64,000 bases of DNA, taken from Alkalidesulfovibrio alkalitolerans DSM 16529. Lineage in GTDB: Bacteria; Desulfobacterota; Desulfovibrionia; Desulfovibrionales; Desulfovibrionaceae. Each line of letters begins with the position of its first letter. Position 1 is the first letter of the stretch. The translations under genes and the position numbers were made by a program. The stretch spans positions 1-64,000 of the forward strand of contig NZ_ATHI01000006.1 of the NCBI RefSeq assembly GCF_000422245.1. Reading direction: 5' to 3'. Shown here in pieces: positions 26,619-35,758 of this stretch. The notes beneath the pieces are model-generated. The model was not told the origin of the DNA. It worked only from the letters and a program-made list of their open reading frames with translations, and ran no database searches.

Positions 26619-27836
26619 CTAGTCCTTGCGGGCGGCGTGGATCTTTTCGTTGGCCGCCTTGAGGGTTTCGGAGAGCTTGTCGATGTCCACGGGCTTTTGC
26701 AGATAGGCGAAGGCGCCGAGTTCCATGCACTGCTCCCGGTCGGCTTCCGAGCCGTGCCCCGTCAGGATGATGACCTCGATGGCCGGGTTGGTCTGCTTGA
26801 CGCGGCGCAGCACCTCGATGCCGTCGATGCCGGGCATTTTCAGGTCGAGGATCATGACCTCCGGCTCGTCGGCCTCGATCATCTCCAGGGCCGACTCGCC
26901 ATCGTATACCACAGCCGAGCCCATGTCGCGCATGAGCAGGCGTTCGGAGAGGGTTTCGACGAACTCCCGCTCGTCGTCCACGAGCAGCACCTTGCCGGGC
27001 AGCGTGAAGTCCGCGCGGCGATAGATGTCTGCCTGATAGAAGTCCTTGCCCACCTTGGTCTCCACGTCTTCCACGCCGGGCACGCTCTTGGCGATGCGGG
27101 CGAGTTCCTCCTTCAGCCGACCGAGCATGAGCACGTTTTTGTTGATGCTCAGCGTAATGTTTCCGTTTCGGGCCTCGACGCCGACCGTATGCCCTTCGCC
27201 CACGAGCACGGCCTCGACACGCGCTGCGAGCAGGAAGTCGGCTGCCGCCGCCCGTGATGCCTCGGTCACGGCCAGGGCCTCCCTGGCCGCGCTGCGGACG
27301 ATGATCGACCCGGCTTCCGCGATGGGCTTTTTGTCCATGGGCAATACCACATCATACAGGGCGCTGTCCCACGGATCCTTGAAGCCACACGCGACTTCGG
27401 CCCAGGCGGCGGCGTCCTCGTCCGCCTCGCGCAGTCGGCGCAAGGCCTCCTTTTCGGAGACGCCCGACTTGGCAGCCTCGCCCAGCCGGTACTCGGTGTC
27501 GGCCACGAGGCAAACGCGCAGTGCATGGGTCACGGTGCGCGGGGCGAGTAGGCTGGCGAAACCCGAGATCAACAGGCCGTCGTCCTGCATGGCCTGGGCG
27601 AGGGCGAGCTTGAGCCAGGCCACGGCGCGTTCCTTCTCATGAGTGAATTTGTTGAAGACCGACGTCTTGGCATGGAAGGCGCGCTGGATTTTGTCGGCGG
27701 ACACGCCGGCAAGCCGGGCCGCGTCCTGGCAGAGTGAGTCATCGTCGAGCAGTCGGCAGCCGAGATGATCCACGACCTCGCCAACGACCTGGTCCGCGGA
27801 GCAGTATGCGGCGGAGAAGATGGAAATGACGGACAC
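26619..27836 (-). CDS. cytidylate-kinase-like domain fused to a response-regulator receiver
   Basis: The product is 405 residues from the GTG at 27836, set by a strong AGGAGG 6 bases upstream. Residues about 3-200 resemble the cytidylate kinase-like family (SIFSAAYCSADQVVGEVVDH, then GLLISGFASLL), but the P-loop glycines are missing, so nucleotide binding is doubtful. Residues about 205-275 include a BON-like segment (RIAKSVPGVEDVETKVG). Residues about 282-405 are a receiver (VLLVDDEREF, Asp331 in MILDLKMPGIDG, LTGHGSEADREQ). It lies between the SulP and sensor kinase genes with gaps of about 30 bases. Confidence 0.82.
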   Translation of the reverse strand: MSVISIFSAAYCSADQVVGEVVDHLGCRLLDDDSLCQDAARLAGVSADKIQRAFHAKTSVFNKFTHEKERAVAWLKLALAQAMQDDGLLISGFASLLAPRTVTHALRVCLVADTEYRLGEAAKSGVSEKEALRRLREADEDAAAWAEVACGFKDPWDSALYDVVLPMDKKPIAEAGSIIVRSAAREALAVTEASRAAAADFLLAARVEAVLVGEGHTVGVEARNGNITLSINKNVLMLGRLKEELARIAKSVPGVEDVETKVGKDFYQADIYRRADFTLPGKVLLVDDEREFVETLSERLLMRDMGSAVVYDGESALEMIEADEPEVMILDLKMPGIDGIEVLRRVKQTNPAIEVIILTGHGSEADREQCMELGAFAYLQKPVDIDKLSETLKAANEKIHAARKD

Positions 27837-27865
27837 GGGATTCCTCCTTGATTCTCGCGCTTGGA

Positions 27866-29989
27866 CTAGGCCAGGCGGCAGACATTGGTCAGCGGACAAT
27901 TCTCCTCGCGACTGTCGCGATGGGCCTCGGCGTGGACGGAACACACGGCGCGATCCATGGTCGGATAGACGTGGTCGCGGCCGATCTTTTCGATGAGGTG
28001 GGTGCGTTCAAGAACCTTCATGACCGATTCATTGACGCCCGAAAGCGAGATGTCGATGCCCGCGCTGCGAACGCGGTCCACGAGCAGAGATAGAGTTTCC
28101 TCGCCCGAGGCGTCCATGTCGGCGATGCCCGATGCTGCGATGATGATATGCCTCAGATCCTTCTTGGCGCTCATGCGCGAGGTGATCTGGTCCTCCAGGA
28201 AGCTCGCGTTGGCGAAGAACAACGGGCCGTCGAACCGGATCAGGTCGATATAGGCGCACTCCTTGAGGCCGTGCAGGCCAGCCGAACGCAACGCTTGGTC
28301 CTCTGTGCGCGAGAGAGAGGTCACGGTGGGCCGCATGCTCTTGTACAGGAACACCGCCAGCGAAAGCGCGACGCCGACCATGATGCCCTTGTCCAGATGC
28401 GGGGCGAAGGCCAGGGTGCACAGGAACGAGATCAGGGCAATGACGCCGTCGTACCACTGTGCCTTCCAGGCGTGCACGATACCGGAAACGTTGATCAGGC
28501 CGATGACGGCCATCATGATCACCGCCGCCAACACGCTCTGGGGAAGGTGGTAGAGCAGAGGCGTGAAGAAAAAGAGAACGACGAGCACGGCGAGGCTCGT
28601 GAACACGCTGGAGAATCCGGTCTGCGCTCCGGCCTGAAGGTTGACGGCCGAGCGGGAGAAGGAACCCGAGGCAGGGTAGCTCTGGCCTATGGAGCCGAGG
28701 ATGTTGGCCATGCCCTGGCCGATGAGTTCCTGGTTCGGATCCAGCCGCTGGCCTGTTTTGGCGGCCATGGCCTTGGCGATGGAGATGGCCTCCATGAAGC
28801 CGAGCAGGGCGATGATCGCGGCGTAGGGGAAGAGCTTGAGGATGACAGGGATATCGAGGGCAGGAATCGAGAAGTCGGGCAGGCCGCTCGGAATGGAGCC
28901 GACGATGGCCCCGCCGCCTGTCATGAGCAGGCCGCGTTCGTCGATCGGCCTGTTGCCAACCCTGATTCTCCAGGTGCGGCCGTCGCCGGAGAGACCGGCC
29001 GGTACTTCACCCTTGGGATAGAAGGATAGTCCGCTTCCCTGATCCACCCCCTCGAAAAGCATCAGCCGCAGGCTCTCGCGGTGCAGGTGGGCCTCTTCCT
29101 GCAGTCGAGTCATCTCCACGGCGAGCACGTCGAGCTGATGCTTGACGTCCAGAACCAGCAGGCCGTCGCCCGAGGCTTGAGCCTGGTCGAGTTGGGCGTT
29201 CAGCATGGTTCTCTTTTCCGCCAGGGGTGTGACGCTCGTGACGGCGGTGTTGAAGCGCTGGACGAGTTCCACCGCCTCGGAGGACTGCACGGATGAAAGC
29301 GGCGCGCGGGTGTCGTGGTTGAAACCGAAGGCCCAGGAGATGAGCGTGGTCAGGGCCACGGCCACGAGGACGCCTGGAATTTTGGGCATGGTCTTTTTCA
29401 GGCCGAACATGAGCGCGAAGGCCAGCGCCCCCATCAGGAATGTTGGCCAGTGGGTGTAATTGATGGCCGATGAGACCACGGCCATGATCGTTTCGTAGTG
29501 GTGCTCGGCCGTGTCCACTGAAACGCCGAACATCTTGGAAAGCTGCGAAGTGGCGATGATGATGGCGGCCGCGTTGGTGAAGCCGCCGACCACGGGGTGC
29601 GAGAGGAAATTGACCACGAGGCCGAGCTTGAGCACGCCCAGAAGAAGCTGGAAGACGCCCACGAGCAGCGCCAGGAGGATGGCGTAGGCGATGTAGTGCT
29701 CGCTGCCCTGTGTGGCCAGCGGGGCGAGAGAGGCGGCGGTCATGAGCGAAACCACGGCCACCGGTCCGGTGGCGAGTTGTCGGCTGGAGCCGAAGAGTGC
29801 CGCAATCATCGGCGGTAGCAGGGCCGCATAGAGCCCGTAGTAGGCTGGCATGCCCGCAAGCTGGGCGTAGGCCATGGATTGCGGGATGAGCACCAGGGCC
29901 ACCGTGAGTCCGGCCAAGGCGTCGGCCCTGAGCGCCGACCCTCCGTACCCCTTGAACCAGTCGAGAAAAGGAAAGATTTTCGTCAGCAT
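27866..29989 (-). CDS. SulP-family anion transporter with STAS domain and large inserted loop
   Basis: An inner-membrane transporter for sulfate, bicarbonate or other anions, 707 residues. The SulP signature is clear: IPQSMAYAQLAGMPAYYGLY near residue 35, FGSSRQLATGPVAVVSL and SYPASGSFSRSAVNLQAGAQ. A STAS domain covers about the last 150 residues. Residues about 224-360 are an inserted hydrophilic, coiled-coil-like region between two membrane helices that normal SulP proteins lack. The ATG at 29989 has AGGTGG upstream; an ATG at 30004 overlapping the tetR stop (ATGA) is also possible. Confidence 0.92.
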   Translation of the reverse strand: MLTKIFPFLDWFKGYGGSALRADALAGLTVALVLIPQSMAYAQLAGMPAYYGLYAALLPPMIAALFGSSRQLATGPVAVVSLMTAASLAPLATQGSEHYIAYAILLALLVGVFQLLLGVLKLGLVVNFLSHPVVGGFTNAAAIIIATSQLSKMFGVSVDTAEHHYETIMAVVSSAINYTHWPTFLMGALAFALMFGLKKTMPKIPGVLVAVALTTLISWAFGFNHDTRAPLSSVQSSEAVELVQRFNTAVTSVTPLAEKRTMLNAQLDQAQASGDGLLVLDVKHQLDVLAVEMTRLQEEAHLHRESLRLMLFEGVDQGSGLSFYPKGEVPAGLSGDGRTWRIRVGNRPIDERGLLMTGGGAIVGSIPSGLPDFSIPALDIPVILKLFPYAAIIALLGFMEAISIAKAMAAKTGQRLDPNQELIGQGMANILGSIGQSYPASGSFSRSAVNLQAGAQTGFSSVFTSLAVLVVLFFFTPLLYHLPQSVLAAVIMMAVIGLINVSGIVHAWKAQWYDGVIALISFLCTLAFAPHLDKGIMVGVALSLAVFLYKSMRPTVTSLSRTEDQALRSAGLHGLKECAYIDLIRFDGPLFFANASFLEDQITSRMSAKKDLRHIIIAASGIADMDASGEETLSLLVDRVRSAGIDISLSGVNESVMKVLERTHLIEKIGRDHVYPTMDRAVCSVHAEAHRDSREENCPLTNVCRLA

Positions 29990-30000
29990 GGTCCCACCTG

Positions 30001-30618
30001 TCATGATTCGGTCGATTCATTCGAAGCGCAGCCGCTTCGTCCCTCGATCATCCGCCTGCACGAGGCCATGAGTTCCCCGTAGAGGGCTCCGGCGTCGTAC
30101 AGGTTGTTGGTCTTGAAGCGCACCAGGCCGTCGGCCATGGTAAAGAGGAGGAGCCCGGTCTTGCGGGGATTCACTTCAGGGTCCACGGAGCCATCCTCGA
30201 TCCCCCGGGCCACGGCGTCTTCGAAGATGTCGGCCACGGCGTTGTAGATGGCCTCCAGGGTCTCTCGGCAGACGGGGTTGCTGCGCGCGAGCTCGTAGGG
30301 GAAGGTGCGGTGCAAGAGCAGAAAGCGGCTTTCGAGCCTGCCCGCGAGATAGATGTAGAAGCTGACCGCGCCGAGTGCCATCTCCACGCCGTTTTCGAAG
30401 CTGGCGTCACTGAAATAGGTGTCGAACTCAGCCAGGATTCGCGACTTGATGTTTTCGAGCACGGCCAGGAATAAGCGTTCTTTGTTGCCGAAATGATAGA
30501 AGATCGTGCCTTCGGCCACCCCGGCCAATTCGGCAAGTTCGGCCGTGGAGGTGTCGCGAAAGCCCTTGTGGGCGAACAGCCAGGCTGCGTTGTCGATGAT
30601 CAGATCGCGTTTCTTCAT
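30001..30618 (-). CDS. TetR-family regulator of the SulP operon
   Basis: A 205-residue protein whose HTH covers about residues 5-50 (IIDNAAWLFAHKGFRDTST, then AGVAEGTIFYHFGNKERLF). The helical ligand domain gives no hint of its ligand. The ATG at 30618 is selected because AGAGG lies 2-6 bases upstream and MKKRDLI is a typical TetR start. A symmetrical operator overlaps the predicted promoter just upstream. The gene overlaps or adjoins the SulP gene, so it probably represses the whole operon including itself. Confidence 0.88.
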   Translation of the reverse strand: MKKRDLIIDNAAWLFAHKGFRDTSTAELAELAGVAEGTIFYHFGNKERLFLAVLENIKSRILAEFDTYFSDASFENGVEMALGAVSFYIYLAGRLESRFLLLHRTFPYELARSNPVCRETLEAIYNAVADIFEDAVARGIEDGSVDPEVNPRKTGLLLFTMADGLVRFKTNNLYDAGALYGELMASCRRMIEGRSGCASNESTES

Positions 30619-30641
30619 TCCTCTGCTCGTCAAAATTTGTA

Positions 30642-30657
30642 CTGAGTACTCACTCAG
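30642..30657. promoter_or_regulatory. candidate TetR operator
   Basis: CTGAGT (30642-30647) and ACTCAG (30652-30657) form a perfect inverted repeat around ACTC. The motif resembles TGAGT/ACTCA-type TetR operators and lies 24 bases upstream of the tetR start, just downstream of the predicted -10. Confidence 0.6.
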
Positions 30658-30663
30658 AATTTG

Positions 30664-30692
30664 CAAGTACGCCTCGCCACCTTGGGTGTCAA
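30664..30692 (-). promoter_or_regulatory. candidate sigma-70 promoter of the tetR-SulP operon
   Basis: On the minus strand TTGACA (30687-30692) is a perfect -35, followed after 17 bases by TACTTG (30664-30669), a poor -10. The operator at 30642-30657 would overlap the start site, which fits repression by TetR. Confidence 0.45.
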
Positions 30693-30860
30693 GGGGGGTG
30701 CGCGCGGGCATGTAAAAAAAACCTGGACGGTCAATCCTGAGCTAATAGGCTAGAATCATGGATAAATATTGGAGAGATGGCAGGCGCGTCGCTGCGCGGG
30801 CCTGAAAGAGGTTTTGGGGGAAGCCAAACGGGCGGAAGCGGTAGTGTGAGGATGGCGGAG

Positions 30861-32465
30861 CTATTCCGAAAAGCCCGGCGGCAGGCCTTCGTAGTCCTCG
30901 TCGAAGACGAGCGCGCCGGGCTCCTTGGGCTTGAACTCCAGGCGCAGGCCGCGGGCCTGCGCCGCCTGGGCCGCGCTGCCCCGGCGCAGGCGGATGGCGT
31001 CTTTTGGCCGTACCACGATGGCCTTTTCGCCCGGCACCGGGCAGTAACGCTCGCAAAAGCCGCAGCCCGCGCAGCGCTTTTCGTCCACGTGCGGCACGGC
31101 CACGGGATTGCCGGGCTCGGGTTTCAGGTCCACCGCGTCGTAGGGGCAGACTTCGTCGCAGACCAGACACTTCTTCTTGTCCTCCCAGGCCAGGCATTTT
31201 TTGCGCACCACTTCGGCCGTGCCGATTTTGGCGAAGGTGCGCTCCTCGCCCAGGGGCAGGATGGCCGCAGTGGGGCAGGCCGGGGCGCAGGCGTGGCAGG
31301 CGGGATTGCAGAATCCGACGGCGGGCGTGACCACCGGGCTGAAGAGGCCGAGCCCTCCGGCCGCGAACCAGGCGGGCTGCAACGTGTTCGTGGGACAGGC
31401 CGCGGCGCACAGCCCGCAGCGCACGCAGCGGGCCAGGAAATCGTCCTCGGGAAGGCTGCCGGGCGGGCGCACCACGCCTGCTGGCCGTCCGAGCGCCGGA
31501 CCGGCGAGGCCGAGCACGGCCAGGCCCGCGCCGGTCGCGGCCCCGCCGATGATGGCCCGGCGCAGCGGCGAGAATCCGGGCGAGCCCGTGGGGGCGGTCG
31601 TGGCCGCGTTCCTACCCGCCCTGGGCATGAAGGATATGGCCCGCTCCGGACAGGCGTCGCGGCAGCGCAGGCAGGCGAAGCACTCCACATGGCGGGTGGC
31701 CGCGAAGTCTTGCCTTGGCCCGGGCTGAATGGCCCCGGACGGGCAGACGCGCGCGCAGCGGCCGCAGGCCGTGCAGGCGCTTGAGACGCGCCGCCGGAAG
31801 GGCGAGGCCAGGGCCAAAAGGCCGAGCCCGGCCCCGGCCGGGCAGAGCATCCGGCACCAGGCGCGGCGGACGAAGGCTCCCGCCCCGATGACCAGCGTGA
31901 AAAAGACCAGCACGAAAACGAGGGTGTCGTAAGCCGGCACCGGGATTTCGGCGTAGGCTAGGCCGAGCATTCCGGCCTCGCGGGCCAGCGGCGCGAAAAG
32001 ATGCAGTCCCAGGTCGGCCGCAAGGGCCAGGGGCGGCTGCACGGCCAGGCCGTAGAGCCGCGCGGCCAGGGGCAAGGGGGCGGCGGCGAAGGCCAGCGAC
32101 ACGCCGAACGCGGCGGCCGCGAGCATGGCCGCGAGCACGGCGAACTTGGGCCACGCGGGCAGGCGCGGCGGCGAGGTCCGGAAGTGGCGAAGCAGCCGGT
32201 CCGTGGCGTCGATGGTCGCGCCCAGGGGGCAGACGAAGCCACAGAAGGCGCGGCCGAGCACGAGTCCCGTGGCCAGCACGACGAGTCCCGGCGCGATCTT
32301 CACGGTCAACGAACGGTCGGCCAGGAGGGTGACGAGCGCGGCCGCAGGATCGAGCCGCACGAAGAGGTCACGGCCCGGCTGGCCCAGCAGGGCCTCGGCC
32401 GCGCCCAGAACCAGAAGGACGAAGGCGGCCAGGGAGACGGCCTGGACCGCGCCGCGCAGAGTCAT
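30861..32465 (-). CDS. NapH/NapG-like membrane polyferredoxin fusion
   Basis: The product is 534 residues. The N-terminal half has several membrane helices and two NapH-type CxxxCP motifs (FCGFVCPLGA near residue 75, WCRMLCPAGA near 205). Soluble ferredoxin domains follow with clusters CTACGRCARVCP, CFACLRCRDACP, CVRCGLCAAACP, CNPACHACAPACP, a CLVCDEVCP group and CAGCGFCERYCP. Between them a twin-arginine segment (RRAIIGGAATGAG) marks what is the separate NapG/MauM start in other bacteria. It likely carries electrons between the quinone pool and the periplasm. It starts one base after the DUF362 stop. Confidence 0.85.
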   Translation of the reverse strand: MTLRGAVQAVSLAAFVLLVLGAAEALLGQPGRDLFVRLDPAAALVTLLADRSLTVKIAPGLVVLATGLVLGRAFCGFVCPLGATIDATDRLLRHFRTSPPRLPAWPKFAVLAAMLAAAAFGVSLAFAAAPLPLAARLYGLAVQPPLALAADLGLHLFAPLAREAGMLGLAYAEIPVPAYDTLVFVLVFFTLVIGAGAFVRRAWCRMLCPAGAGLGLLALASPFRRRVSSACTACGRCARVCPSGAIQPGPRQDFAATRHVECFACLRCRDACPERAISFMPRAGRNAATTAPTGSPGFSPLRRAIIGGAATGAGLAVLGLAGPALGRPAGVVRPPGSLPEDDFLARCVRCGLCAAACPTNTLQPAWFAAGGLGLFSPVVTPAVGFCNPACHACAPACPTAAILPLGEERTFAKIGTAEVVRKKCLAWEDKKKCLVCDEVCPYDAVDLKPEPGNPVAVPHVDEKRCAGCGFCERYCPVPGEKAIVVRPKDAIRLRRGSAAQAAQARGLRLEFKPKEPGALVFDEDYEGLPPGFSE

Positions 32466-32466
32466 C

Positions 32467-33381
32467 TCAGAGCGCGATCCGTTGCACGTTCAGCGCGGCC
32501 ACGTCCATGCGGCCAAGCCCCCGCTCGTGCGCCAGCCGCAGATGCTTGACCTGCCGTGCCTCGAAGCTGCGGCCGTACCACTCGAAGGCCTCCACGGCGT
32601 AAGCGTCGGCGGCCACGATGTCGGCCGAGGCGATGACCGTGTCGGCCTTGACGACCTTGCCGGGGCCATATGGGCCGCCCGTGGTCAGGACGTATATTCC
32701 GTCCACGACGGTCAAGGCCGCGCGCAGCTTGGTGTTCAGGTCCACGATGGCCGTGTCCAGATCGTAGCGCCAGTGCATCACGCCCCGGTTCGAGATGAGG
32801 CCCATCATGCCCTTGAGGCCCAGGCTCACGCCTGTGGAGCCGTGCGATTTGGCCGTGGGCGCGGCGATGATCACGTCGGCCTCAAGCGCCTCGCGCAAAA
32901 AGGCGTTCGCGCCCATGGAGAGCGCGCCGGGAATGTCCTCTTCGCGGAAGAAGCGGCTGGCCGTGGGCGCTTGCACGATGTCGCGGCCGATGTCGCGGCA
33001 GGCCTCGCGGATGCCCGAGCGCACCATGCACTCCTCGGGCTGCGAGAGGGGGTTGTCCATGACCAGGATGCTCGACGCGCCCGCGTCGCGGCACATCTCG
33101 GCCAGGGCCGCCACCACCTCGGGGTGGGTGTTGGCGCCGTAGTCCGCTTCCGTGGCGAAGCTCATGTTGGGCTTGATGAGCACCCGCTGGCCGGGCGCGA
33201 CGAAACGTTTCATGCCGCCGAGCATTTTGACGGCCGCGTGCGTCGCGGCCCTGGCTTCTCCAGTGGCCACGGCGATGTCCGGCGTCGCGGCCAGGGCCGG
33301 TCGCGGGTCGATGAACGGCGCTCCGGCGGCCAGCCACAGCGCTCCGGAGAGTTGCCATTTGAGAAATTCCCTGCGGCGCAT
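32467..33381 (-). CDS. DUF362-domain protein with Tat-type signal
   Basis: The product is 304 residues. The N-terminus RRREFLKWQLSGALWLAAG followed by ALA looks like a twin-arginine signal, so the folded protein is probably exported. The mature part carries the DUF362 pattern: RVLIKPNMSFATEADYGANT and VIIAAPTAKSHGSTGVSLGL with GLKGMMGLI. DUF362 proteins are often found beside iron-sulfur proteins; their activity is not established. Here the polyferredoxin gene follows by one base, so the two probably work as a pair. Confidence 0.85.
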   Translation of the reverse strand: MRRREFLKWQLSGALWLAAGAPFIDPRPALAATPDIAVATGEARAATHAAVKMLGGMKRFVAPGQRVLIKPNMSFATEADYGANTHPEVVAALAEMCRDAGASSILVMDNPLSQPEECMVRSGIREACRDIGRDIVQAPTASRFFREEDIPGALSMGANAFLREALEADVIIAAPTAKSHGSTGVSLGLKGMMGLISNRGVMHWRYDLDTAIVDLNTKLRAALTVVDGIYVLTTGGPYGPGKVVKADTVIASADIVAADAYAVEAFEWYGRSFEARQVKHLRLAHERGLGRMDVAALNVQRIAL

Positions 33382-33574
33382 CGGTCCTCCTCGCGCCCAA
33401 AGGCGCTCGCTTGCGTCAGAGGGGCGCGGTCGGGGCCACGCTCATGGTCCATAACCTGACGTTTTTCACGCCAAAGGGCAACAATTTCCGGAGCGGGCGC
33501 GTCGGGAAACTGGTAACGTTCCGAAATGACGGTTTTATGGCTTATTGAATGAATCAGGTCGTCTGCAAGATGGG

Positions 33575-35083
33575 TCAAGGAGCGGAGATGCCCAGGAGGT
33601 CGAGCACCGTGCGGACCCGGTGCGCATAGGTGTGGTGAGCCAGGATGTGCTCGCGCCAGGCCCCGGCGAGGTCGGCGCGCTCCTCCGGGTGGGCGGCGAA
33701 GTGGCCGAACAAGGTGACGGCTTCCTCGGGCTTGGCGAAGGATATGGGCCGGGAAAGCTCCACCGGAAAGACGCCAAGGCCCGGCGTGGCGTCGCTGAGC
33801 AAAAAACCGCCCGCGGCCCAGACGTCGAAATGGCGCTGCGTGAGCCCGGCGGGCAGAAGCAGGCTCGTGACGTTCAGGACGGCCCCGGCGGCGGCGTAGA
33901 TTCCCGCCAGGGGGCCGTAGTAGTCCACGGGGTCGCGGCGGTCGGAAAGTTCGGGCACGAGCGCGTCCCAGCCGTCGTCGCCGTAAACCGTGAGGGGCAG
34001 GCTGCGCGCGCAGGCGCGAAGACAGGCCGCGCGCATCGCCTGCGCGCTTTCCTCCGCGCCCAGGCCCGGTTCGCGGGCCGCGCGGCCGGGCCACAAGGGG
34101 CCCGCGTCCAGCACCCTGAGCCACCAGGCGTAGTCCGGCCGCTGACCGCGGGCGATCATGCGCAGGGCGGTCTCGCGGGCGTCGGGCGGCAACTGTATCC
34201 CGGAGAAAAAGCCCGCGCGGTCGGGGAATTCGGAACGGCCCACGAAGACTAGGCGGTCGCGCAGGTCCGCATGCTCGCCGGGCTGCGCCGTGGCGGCGAA
34301 GCGCGGCCAGGCCGCAAGCGGCAAATGGGCCACGGCGCGCGCGCCAAGCTCCATGAGCGGCGCGGTGAAGGAGTCGTCCGTGATGCACAAAAGCGTCTCG
34401 CGCCAAAAACCCGCCCTGAGCCCCGAGAGCAGGTGCAGGGGATTGTCCACGCACCACACTGCCACGGGCGTCCCGGCGGCCTGCAAAAGCCGGAAGGTCT
34501 CGCCCCAGGCGTCCAGTCCGGCGAAGTTGACGCTCAGGAACAGGGCGGGAGTGGCCTCGCGCAGCAGGCGCGGGATGGCCGTGGCCGTGTGCCCTGGGTC
34601 CAGGTGGCGCACGGAAAATCCGGCCTGCTCGAAGGCGTCCGTGAGTTCGGCCGCAAGCAGCGAGGTTTCTCGCGCGGGCAGCCAGACCTCGGCCGTGGCC
34701 GGGCCTGGAGCTATGGAAGCCACTTGCGCCTTGGCCCAGAGCCTGCCCCAAAACGATGGGAAGAGACGCAGGTTCGGCCTGTAGATGAGGACGCGGCAGC
34801 CCTTGCCAAGGGCCGTTTCGGCGCGCTCCGGCCCGATGCGTTCCCAGGTGGCGGGGATGGAGGCGACCCAGCGCGCGGGCATGGCGGCCTCGAAGTCCGG
34901 GTGCTCCACGTAGAACACCCCCTCGGCGGGCAAAAGCTCGGCCAGCAGGGCCGGGTCCGGGCCAAGGCCCAAAACCACGAGCTGGTCGCCAGCGCCCAGG
35001 GCCTCGAACTGTCCCTCGCCTTCCTGCAGGGCCATGGGCCTGCCGTTTTCGGCGGTGATGCTCAGGCGTTCGGGGCGTGTCAT
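33575..35083 (-). CDS. CgeB-like glycosyltransferase family protein
   Basis: The product is 502 residues. The central part ([31 protein letters not shown]) and the C-terminal part ([35 protein letters not shown]) match the CgeB/DUF3880 glycosyltransferase group of sulfate reducers and Myxobacteria. There is no signal peptide. GGAG lies 9-12 bases before the ATG. It is divergent from rlmE with 53 bases between start codons. The acceptor is unknown. Confidence 0.72.
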   Translation of the reverse strand: MTRPERLSITAENGRPMALQEGEGQFEALGAGDQLVVLGLGPDPALLAELLPAEGVFYVEHPDFEAAMPARWVASIPATWERIGPERAETALGKGCRVLIYRPNLRLFPSFWGRLWAKAQVASIAPGPATAEVWLPARETSLLAAELTDAFEQAGFSVRHLDPGHTATAIPRLLREATPALFLSVNFAGLDAWGETFRLLQAAGTPVAVWCVDNPLHLLSGLRAGFWRETLLCITDDSFTAPLMELGARAVAHLPLAAWPRFAATAQPGEHADLRDRLVFVGRSEFPDRAGFFSGIQLPPDARETALRMIARGQRPDYAWWLRVLDAGPLWPGRAAREPGLGAEESAQAMRAACLRACARSLPLTVYGDDGWDALVPELSDRRDPVDYYGPLAGIYAAAGAVLNVTSLLLPAGLTQRHFDVWAAGGFLLSDATPGLGVFPVELSRPISFAKPEEAVTLFGHFAAHPEERADLAGAWREHILAHHTYAHRVRTVLDLLGISAP

Positions 35084-35136
35084 GGGCTGTACTCCGGGGA
35101 GGGTTTTCTGTAGAGTCGCGGCTGGATGCGGATGAA

Positions 35137-35745
35137 ATGAAAACCTATCGCGATCATTATTTCAAGAAGGCCAAGCAGGAGAGTTATCCTGCCCGCTCTG
35201 TATACAAACTCAAGGAAATCAACAACCGCTTCGGCCTGCTCAAGCCCGGCATGAAGGTTTTGGATCTCGGCGCGGCCCCCGGCTCGTGGACGCTTTACGC
35301 GGCCAAGGTCGTGGGGGCTTCGGGCCGGGTGCTCGGCTGCGACATCCAGGAAACGGACACGACGTTCCCGGAGAACGTGACCTTCCTGGTGGAGGACGTG
35401 TTCGAGCGCAGTCCCGGATTCTCGGCCCTCCTGGACGAATGGAAGCCCTTTCACGCCGTGATCTCCGACATGGCGCCCAAGACCACCGGGGTCAAGTTCA
35501 CCGACCAGGCGCGCTCCATGAACCTCTGCCAGGAGGCCCTTGCGCTGGCGCGGCTCGTCCTGATACAGGGCGGCGGGTTCGTGGTGAAGAACTTCGAGGG
35601 GCCGGACACCAAGGCCTTTGTCGACGACGTGCGCCGCGCATTCACCTCGGTCAAGATATTCAAGCCGAAAAGCTCCCGCGAGGAGAGCAAGGAAACATTC
35701 ATCATCGGTCTGGGCTACAAGGGCCTGGACGCGGACAATCCCTAG
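35137..35745 (+). CDS. rlmE: 23S rRNA (uridine-2'-O)-methyltransferase RlmE
   Basis: Methylates U2552 in the A loop of 23S rRNA (FtsJ). The product is 202 residues from the ATG at 35137. The N-terminal [20 protein letters not shown] precedes the SAM-binding [12 protein letters not shown] near residues 41-52, the catalytic D in [11 protein letters not shown], and K in [10 protein letters not shown]. An in-frame GTG at 35077 gives a leader unlike the family. Confidence 0.95.
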   Translation: MKTYRDHYFKKAKQESYPARSVYKLKEINNRFGLLKPGMKVLDLGAAPGSWTLYAAKVVGASGRVLGCDIQETDTTFPENVTFLVEDVFERSPGFSALLDEWKPFHAVISDMAPKTTGVKFTDQARSMNLCQEALALARLVLIQGGGFVVKNFEGPDTKAFVDDVRRAFTSVKIFKPKSSREESKETFIIGLGYKGLDADNP

Positions 35746-35758
35746 GAGACGCATTCGC

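Noticed and set aside
30742-31410. Minus-strand frame over the end of the polyferredoxin gene
   Set aside because: It is an arginine/glycine-rich alternative frame. The cysteine clusters belong to the 30861-32465 frame.
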